DNA of 64,000 nt from Ostrinia nubilalis (taxonomy: Eukaryota; Arthropoda; Insecta; Lepidoptera; Crambidae): contig NC_087099.1 of assembly GCF_963855985.1 (NCBI RefSeq), positions 16,088,001 through 16,152,000 of the forward strand, written 5' to 3'. The notes beneath the pieces were generated by a model that was not told where the DNA came from, made no database searches, and worked only from the letters and a program-made list of their open reading frames with translations. Position 1 is the first letter of the stretch, and each line of letters starts with the position of its first letter. Both the position numbers and the translations under genes were made by a program. Shown one piece after another: positions 58,801 through 64,000 of this stretch.

Positions 58801-61462
58801 TTGTTCTCATCTGTAAAATGAATGTGTGTCAATCGCACAGGTGATAGAACCTTAACAGGGACAGCGAGAACAAGAGCACATCTTGTGCTGGAGAATGGAG
58901 AGCATTCGATGTTAGTCCAATGAGGGCTATCGTTTTAGCGCTCACCAGTTGGCGCCACTGTAGAGTAAGGTCCTGTCACTTGCTAGTAGCGAAGACAGTG
59001 GCGCCGACTGGTGAGCGCTAAAGTGGTAGGAAGACTATCGCATTTGCACTCATCAAGATGGCGCCACTGTAGAGTAAGGTCCTGTCAATCGCCAGGGGTG
59101 CCAACTGTTAAGTATAAAAACGATAGCCCTCATTAACATTAGCCCAACCAAATTAAATAATTTATCATCCAAATAGTATGTTACAACTTTGTACAATTGG
59201 TATTCTTGGTTCGTGGCGCTGAAATTCCTGGGCAGTTTTTTATGCAGAACAAGGCAGGTATTTTATCGCAATCGCACCTGATGTGAAGTGAGATGCAGGC
59301 TACGTAGATGAATTGCCAATCATACCCATCTTTGAAAACCTTTGAAGGGAAAGTTGTCCAAACCTTCTAGCTAATTGACTTGAGACTCCTCCAGAGATGA
59401 TCCTGACCAAATAATAAGGTTGTCCGTACCTCTAATCAGGTGTTCCCTGGCCTTAGCCCACTTGTCCCGGTCCATGGACGTCAGCAAACCGACGCGGGGA
59501 GCAAGGGGTGCTCCGGCCGCGTCCACCATGGCATGCAGTAGCTGTGCCTGCATCTCGCCAGGGGTCAGGCGTCCGCGGTCGGCAGCTTTCACCGGGATCG
59601 GGTAGAACTGGGGAAAATATGATCGAATTAGTTCATCAGTTGGCCAGACGTATTCTAGAGATGTATTTTGAAGAATCTGTATTTGCCGTCGCACAATATT
59701 CATAAAATAAACGGGTTTTATCAATATTTTGATGTTCAGAGTCAGAGAGAGCGCGGCGCTATCGGTTTACGCATTGCTCTTGCCTACATTATTTAGAAAA
59801 TTTATTGAAAGATTTTTTTAAAAATTTATTAATTGATCATACGCCTTCCAAAAGAGATTTGCCTATTTCTTTCAATGTCATTTGCTGCAACATAATTAAG
59901 ATACTTAGTTTACAAACTTCCATCTAAACTGTTGAAAGACGCATTTAAGTAACCTAAAGGCATATTCAAATTTACTGTAGTTTGCTTTAGTTTTCTAATT
60001 ACATTCGTGGGACCGCAATGGCTCAAACTTTCTCTAAGAGCCAAGTTAAGAGATAAAGTGCGCCGTAAGTACCGACTGGGTTACTCGGGCCTAACTTAAT
60101 AAGCCGGGACATTGTCGAGCGCAAGTTGAATACTGATTGAAAGTGCTGAAAATACTTTATCTTTGTTCGGGACTAAATTCATTGTCGTCGCCCTCTAGCA
60201 ACTTAAGTTTCCCTCGGATTATAGACTTAAGGCTGAATCGTTCTCATGGAGATCAATCCTACCCTTTTTACATTCATGAAAAGTGAAGGTTAAGGAAGCA
60301 TCTGGATGCGGGCAGCTCAGGACCAGTCGTTGTGGAAAATTTTGTGGCTTTTGTCAAGCAGAAGAAGTCCTTTTACTGGAACGTGTGGCTTACTCTGCCT
60401 GTAGGCAGGACCAAAAACGTGACTATGCTCTCGGTAAGCCATATGAGACATGAACGCAGGACATACCATCGGCGGTTGCCTCAAGCATTCGTCCGCGTTC
60501 CCTACACTCGGAATTTGGCACGCTTAGTGCAAAGCCCAAACCAAACAAGGCGTCATGTCACCTTCAGTCTCCAGCGAGCAGCACGGACACCCTCGTATCA
60601 GCTGCCTAAGTCCTACAGATTATTTTCTACCTTACTGTCTTTGACATATGGTCTTAACTTACGTAGTTCCTGCAGGCCACGATGACCAGCTCCTCCTGTT
60701 CCCCCTCCCCCCGGGCGGGCAGCTCGAGACGGTCGCGGCCCACCTCCGCGACCCTGCAGACTCCCAGCAGGCGGTAGAACTGCTCCATGCACAGCGAGGG
60801 AGCTAGTGCGTTACGAGGGGCTCACCCTGCCCAAACGCCGGGACCAAAAACCTGACTATGCTCTTGGTAAGCCATATAAGACATGAACGCAGGAACGGTT
60901 GCCTCAAGCATTCGTCCGCGTTCCCTATACCTACTCTGCATTTGGCACGTTTAGTGCGGAGCCTCAACCAAACAAGGCGTCATGTTGCCTTCAGTCTCCA
61001 GCGAGCAGCACGGATACCCTCGTATCTGGTGGCTGAGTCCTACAGATTAATTTCTACCTTACTATCTTTGACATATGGCCCTAACTCACGTAGTTCCTGC
61101 AAGCCACGACGACCAGTTCCTCCTGTTCCCCCTCCCCCCGGGCGGGCAGCTCGAGCCGGTCACAGCCGACCTCCGCGACCCTGCACACTCCCAGCAACCG
61201 GTAGGACTGCTCCATGCACAGCGGGGACAGCCTACAGATTAATTTCTACCTTACTATCTTTGATATAGGATCTTAACTCACGTAGTTCCTGCAAGCCACG
61301 ATGACCAGCTCCTCCTGTTCCCCCTCCCCTCGGGCGGGCAGCTCGAGCCGATCGCGGCCGACCTCCGCGACCCTGCAGACTCCTAGCAGGCGGTAAAACT
61401 GCTCCATGCATAGCGGCTGGCCCTTCTCGCGGCTGGTGGCGCGCTCTAGCGGCAGTTCACCT
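52645..61462 (-). CDS. ChAT: Choline acetyltransferase (3' part, multi-exon)
   Basis: Cytosolic nerve-terminal enzyme making acetylcholine from choline and acetyl-CoA (family knowledge). Eight exons on the minus strand join in frame to about 495 codons. Family landmarks in order: GQPLCMEQFYRLL, ELVIVACRNY, VGLLTSMDRDKWAKAREHL, CIVCLDEGGGD, ANRWFDKTVQ, MCYEHSAAEG (catalytic His), RWNVTPDVQ, YLVSTYESASLRRFRNGRVD, GRGIDNHLLGLREA, KLSTSQ, VVPDGYGCSYNP, FCISSF. ESASxRRFxxGRVDNIRSA and YGCSYNP favour ChAT over carnitine acetyltransferase. The usual EHSxxDG motif has Glu for Asp. The N-terminus is to the right of the window. Four exons have extra 3'-end copies. Confidence 0.92.
53076..53113. mobile_element. 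Terminal fragment of family P MITE
   Basis: Only the last 38 bp of the right arm (GACAAAATTCTACGTGCTCA, CGGACCGGGCTTTAG) remain, in the ChAT terminal intron. Confidence 0.6.
53383..56274 (-). repeat. Array G: ChAT exon duplicated 7 times
   Basis: Copies of the GRGIDNHLL...YKLSTSQ part end with donors at about 56074, 55575, 55089, 54600, 54189, 53797 and 53383 (minus strand). After each donor an 18-bp GTTAGT...TTGCAG spacer leads straight into the next copy of EQKKLELFEEAVRKQTS. In the six downstream copies that part breaks off at ANIL, followed by about 240 bp of non-exon DNA before GRGID resumes. Units are about 390-500 bp and differ by small indels. The second copy from the left lacks part of the middle. 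Confidence 0.9.
56074..56274 (-). CDS. ChAT: ChAT exon, seed of array G
   Basis: ACTCTTGCAG acceptor and GTTAGT donor, 67 codons, phase 0. EQKKLELFEEAVRKQTSIME, ANILGRGIDNHLLGLREAAR, EALGSLPALFTDPTYKQMIE, YKLSTSQ. This is the only copy in which the two halves are contiguous. Six more copies lie downstream. Confidence 0.92.
56670..56859 (-). CDS. ChAT: ChAT exon
   Basis: GTATTTCAG acceptor and GTGAGG donor. MYGYLVSTYESASLRRFRNG then RVDNIRSAHDAALAWAAAMC, TAETPPLGDADDGQKKVSFN. The STYESAS..RRF..GRVDNIRSA block is diagnostic for ChAT-type substrate-binding residues. Confidence 0.95.
57240..57362 (-). CDS. ChAT: ChAT exon
   Basis: TGTTTCAG acceptor and GTAAGA donor. AIGDLDHKVYTYTGYGREFM, KSCRASPDVYIQLALQYAYY. 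Counterpart of KQKCSPDAFIQVALQLAFY. No duplicate seen. Confidence 0.93.
57557..57851 (-). repeat. Array H: partial second copy of the catalytic-His exon tail
   Basis: 57616-57695 repeats the 3' part of exon 57852-58072 (WNVTTDVQRTIETAARDLDR) with its GTACGT donor and downstream flank (GGTCAACAGGTC occurs after both). It lacks an acceptor and the catalytic His. Confidence 0.8.
57852..58072 (-). CDS. ChAT: ChAT exon with catalytic histidine
   Basis: GCCCTCAG acceptor and GTACGT donor. LIISSDGMVGMCYEHSAAEG contains the catalytic His of the choline/carnitine acyltransferase family. Then an Ala/Pro-rich loop, then RWNVTPDVQRTIETAARDLD. A partial copy of the tail is at 57616-57695. Confidence 0.93.
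58486..58580 (-). repeat. Array I: decayed second copy of exon 58632-58810 tail
   Basis: Minus strand reads LLDEAINAMLRCMAQALGTT-like sequence with ANRWFDKTVQ at the end. The donor is changed (CTCC for CTCAC on the + strand) and small deletions shift the frame, so it is a dead copy. Confidence 0.8.
58632..58810 (-). CDS. ChAT: ChAT exon
   Basis: TTTTACAG acceptor and GTGAGA donor. Completes Asp, then ENNRTNLELISRALCIVCLD, TNAMLRAMHGAGTRHHSANR, WFDKTVQ. The CLVCLD and NRWYDKSLQ equivalents are clear. A partial copy of its tail is at 58486-58580. Confidence 0.92.
58921..59132. mobile_element. TIR MITE
   Basis: TGAGGGCTATCGTTTT / AAAACGATAGCCCTCA ends. Two internal copies of GGCGCCACTGTAGAGTAAGG, and an inverted GCGCTCACCAG / CTGGTGAGCGC pair. 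Lies in the ChAT intron 58811-59429. Confidence 0.8.
59430..59607 (-). CDS. ChAT: ChAT exon
   Basis: TTCCCCAG acceptor and GTACGG donor. FYPIPVKAADRGRLTPGEMQ, AQLLHAMVDAAGAPLAPRVG, LLTSMDRDKWAKAREHLIR. Corresponds to the IGLLTSDGRSEWAEAR region of ChAT. Single copy. Confidence 0.92.
60400..61281 (-). repeat. Array J: two more copies of exon 61282-61462 tail with intron
   Basis: Copies 61090-61223 and 60663-60791 repeat the last about 130 nt of the exon with donors GTGAG and GTAAG. Unlike the others, the unit (about 430 bp) carries about 300 bp of shared intron (CCAGCGAGCAGCACGGA, TTGACATATGG). Differences within coding are few. Confidence 0.88.
61282..61462 (-). CDS. ChAT: ChAT exon (first in window)
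   Basis: Acceptor CTCAACAG before 61462 and donor GTGAG after 61282 (minus strand). Enters in phase 2. GELPLERATSREKGQPLCME, QFYRLLGVCRVAEVGRDRLE, EELVIVACRNY. Matches the SGQPLCMKQYY and VIVACCNQ segments of vertebrate ChAT. Two extra copies of its 3' part are at 61090 and 60663. Confidence 0.9.
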
Positions 61463-61877
61463 CTGTTGAGAGAAGTATATTGTGGTGATAAAAAGCATTA
61501 GCGAGTTTCTTGTTGCTGTTAAATTTTTTTTATGCTAAATATGCTTGTGTTACGAGTGCGTTCATCACAATAGTTCAGCATCGGAGTTGGCACCAGCGTT
61601 GCTTAGATCTCGAGTCAACCAGTCCGACACCTTCACCGTTCGCCTATTTTCGCTTTTAAAAACTTGTTTAAAAGCGACAATAGCCGAATTTATTTCTAAT
61701 TGTGAGCAATATTTATTTAGACGTTGGTAAAAGCAAAATAACATTTAAAAGGTCACAGCATTAATTAAAAACTCACAAAAGCTTTCTTCAGCAGGTAATT
61801 AGCATGAATAAAAAAGCAAAGGCGCTATGCTAATAAGACGTCTGGTGTCGACGACCAAGTGACCGCGACACGCGACC

Positions 61878-61900
61878 ACGACACGACACGACACGACCCG
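61878..61900 (+). repeat. Short (ACACG)n simple repeat
   Basis: About four tandem CACGA units in the ChAT upstream intron. The rest of 61463-62570 shows no exon or recognised element. Confidence 0.6.
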
Positions 61901-62579
61901 GCACATAAAACGTAGATATCTTCATATTAAACAAAATTAAAGTCTGTTGCACTGTCGATTGCACGAAATATGATAGACGACAAAGATCTGTTTTAATTTT
62001 GATTGCATTTTTTGTTTTTTTTTTCCCCTAATCTTAATTTAACTATAATTGAAAACCGAATAAAATGTATGCAAGAAACTAAAAATGCTTGAAACGGAAC
62101 GGTTTATAAAAACCTTGAAAAAGAGGGGTAGTTACGAAAAAACTTTTTTACGACTGCCGTGCAACTGAGACGTTTTATCATACTGTTCGGTAAAGTGAAG
62201 ATTGAAATTTTGAATAAGATATCATTTAGCGGTTTATCGGTACGTACACTTCCTACTACATTTCTAGCGATAAAAATGTTGAAATCTTTACGCAATATTT
62301 TCTTCAAATAGTAGCTACGTCGAATGAGCTTGATTGCACAAACAATATTAAGTAATGAATTCTCCTTCTCGGATCCCTCGCTGGGCGGCTGGCTTTACTT
62401 GTGTCTGTTACTTAGCTAATTGCGACCATTCATTACGTGTTTAGTACCTACCTGCTAGAAATATTTATGTATTTTAATATGATGCTTGTAAAATTTTGGC
62501 TTTCTTGTATTTTGTAAAATGTAAATGTGTGCGTTTGGTAGAACTTTTGCATTAACATTTGGTTAACGTGACGATCACA

Positions 62580-62745
62580 GGCCGGAAGACGTAGCGTGGG
62601 CAGGCCTCCCACTAGGTGGACCGACGATCTGGTGAAGGTCGCGGGAAGAACCTGGATGCGGGCAGCACACGATTGTTCGTTACGGAAATCCTTAGGGGAG
62701 GCCTTTGTCCAGTACTGGACGTCATTTGGCTGAAACGAACATTTG
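62580..62745 (+). mobile_element. RTE-type LINE 3' end fragment
   Basis: Reads [20 protein letters not shown] then AAHDCSLRKSLGEAFVQYWT, the RTE RT C-terminus and stop. The best preserved tail in the window, but only about 50 codons. Confidence 0.65.
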
Positions 62746-62917
62746 GTTGGGTTACCTATTTATAAATAGTGTTTAACTTTATATCGTGATCGCATAAGAC
62801 AGCAATATGAGGTAGATTAAAATAATTTTACATTATTGTCCTATTCGCTTACTTATGACCTAAATAATTTTAGTGTGTGACGGTGATTATGGGGTAGAAG
62901 AATTGAGAGATTGTTAG

Positions 62918-63193
62918 CAGTAGCGGCGTAAGGGGGGGGCGGTGGGGGCGGTCCGCCCCGGGTGCCAAGCATCAGGGGGTGACACAAGTCGCGCAGATTA
63001 GTACTCACTGGCACATCTGCATGGCAAATCTGCGGTTCTGTCATGATACGAGAGGGGTGGGGGGTGCGATTGTTTTTCAATCTTCGAATCGGGAGGTAAC
63101 CCCAAAAATCCTGGGGGGTACCAGGGGGTGCCATAGGACTTGTGACGGGGGGGGTGATCGCCCCGGGTACCAACCCATGCTACGCCGCCACTG
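62918..63193. mobile_element. hAT MITE
   Basis: 8-bp duplication ATTGTTAG at 62910-62917 and 63194-63201. Ends CAGTAGCGGCGTA / TACGCCGCCACTG. Inner G-rich/C-rich arms (CGCCCCGGGT). 276 bp. Inserted within the GGGGTAGAAT repeat region. Confidence 0.85.
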
Positions 63194-63674
63194 ATTGTTA
63201 GTTCTATTTCACTTGCCACTAATCGCGAATACCATTGTAGTGTGTGACAGTGCTCGGCGAAATTACTTATCAATATATGGGATAGAATTACATGATTCTT
63301 TTCCACATACGATCGATCACGTGGACCCAGTGACGACACATTCATTGCAGTAATGTGAAATATTTTTGTGGGGTAGAATTAGATGATTCTACCGCGCGTA
63401 TCATTGTTCGGTTAGTAGACTCAGTGGCGAGTAGTATGTGACGGTGCTTGGCTGGCTTGGCGAAATATCATTGTGGGGTAGAAGAATAAATTATTGAATG
63501 ATTCTACCTCAAACATTGCTCGCTTGTCCAACTACTAGATTAGTAGGAACACTGTCAGTTTAGTGTAAGTTTTGATGTGGGGAAAAATTTTACTATAATT
63601 TACTTAAAACATAGTGCTTGCAATGTAGACCTAGGTAGATAGGTCAATAGGGAAACAGTTTAGTTTGAGTGTGA

Positions 63675-63709
63675 CGGTGCGTAGCGAAATAATATTTCGC
63701 TACGCACCG
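63675..63709. repeat. Near-perfect palindrome 1 (17-bp arms)
   Basis: CGGTGCGTAGCGAAATA, one central base, then its exact reverse complement. Could extrude a cruciform. Confidence 0.9.
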
Positions 63710-63756
63710 GCAATTCTACCCCATATTCATATTATGAATATGGGGTAGAATTGCCG
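63708..63756. repeat. Near-perfect palindrome 2 (24-bp arms)
   Basis: Arm 63708-63731 (starts CGGCAATTCTACCCC) and arm 63733-63756 are exact reverse complements around one base. Overlaps palindrome 1 by 2 bp. Confidence 0.9.
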
Positions 63757-64000
63757 ATTCTACCTCGCTGCTCAGTCGGTCTAAAATTAGATCGAATATT
63801 GATTACAACGAGCGAATAATACTTAATGGTAATATTTACTTACTTTCTAAACATAATATTGTGTTGATTCCCCTGATAACTCATTTATGTAAAGCAATGC
63901 GAAAGTGTATTTTATGTTTAGGTATGATACTACCTATTAGTTTTCTTTTTATAAGTAGATTACGCGAAACAACATCGAAGCGAATTTTCTCTTTTCTCAC

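Larger units (their letters stand above)
62875..63780. repeat. Degenerate repeat region with TGTGACGGTGC / GGGGTAGAAT motifs
   Basis: The pair 'GTGTGACGGTG ... GCGAAAT ... GGGGTAGAA ... GATTCTAC' recurs at about 62876, 63240, 63345, 63435 and 63670 with variable spacing. The right part folds into two palindromes. The hAT MITE 62918-63193 split the first unit. No coding potential. Probably a fragmentary foldback element. Confidence 0.6.

Noticed and set aside
52645..61462. Carnitine O-acetyltransferase instead of ChAT
   Set aside because: The family fold is shared, but STYESASLRRFRNGRVDNIR and the VVPDGYGCSYNP/FCISSF ending match choline acetyltransferase better.

Overview
The window is an AT-rich animal genomic segment, almost certainly from a moth or butterfly (Lepidoptera). 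It has small exons (50-220 bp) with GT...AG introns. It also has a dense load of repeats typical of that order: Helitron-like elements ending in CTAGT after a GC-rich motif, piggyBac-like TTAA elements, hAT elements with 8-bp target duplications, RTE-type LINE tails, tRNA-derived SINEs and palindromic MITEs. There is no operon structure and no CRISPR array. Almost all long reading frames away from the exons are shadows of tandem repeats.

Two protein-coding genes converge. On the + strand, positions 2967-45847 hold the 3' part (at least 21 constitutive-looking exons, about 980 codons) of a MAP3K4/Mekk1-type MAP kinase kinase kinase; its 5' end lies left of the window. Every exon-exon junction keeps the reading frame, and all kinase motifs (glycine loop, AMKEL lysine, HRD, DFG, APE) are present. 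On the - strand, 61462-52645 hold the last eight exons (about 495 codons) of choline acetyltransferase (ChAT); its 5' part lies right of the window. About 6.8 kb separate the two stop codons.

The outstanding feature is that 11 of about 30 exons in these two unrelated genes carry tandem or relic copies of their own 3' end together with the 5' splice site and a short piece of intron. Arrays in MAP3K4: 8.6-11.2 kb (14 copies), 18.5-20.0 kb (9 copies, 162 bp, in frame), 25.9-27.96 kb (13 copies, 154 bp), 31.9-32.9 kb (3), 33.5-34.9 kb (about 9, decayed) and 41.2-42.8 kb (11). Older relics lie at 13.49 kb and 45.1-45.35 kb. Arrays in ChAT: 53.4-56.3 kb (7 copies) and two- or three-copy sets near 57.6, 58.5 and 60.7-61.4 kb. 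Where copies differ, the coding part differs mostly at synonymous positions. Several arrays have been invaded by transposons, so they are not all recent or all assembly artefacts. I know of no name for this class of exon-tail/splice-donor minisatellite.

Other points: two similar exons (20867-21019 and 24547-24720) look like alternative versions of the same MAP3K4 segment; a second possible terminal exon lies at 44150-44212; and the right edge holds two abutting near-perfect palindromes inside a repeated motif region. Layout: 1-2966 intron with piggyBac-like element and SINE; 2967-45847 MAP3K4 with repeat-filled introns; 45848-52644 AT-rich intergenic/3' UTR sequence with a hAT element; 52645-61462 ChAT; 61463-64000 ChAT upstream intron with repeats.
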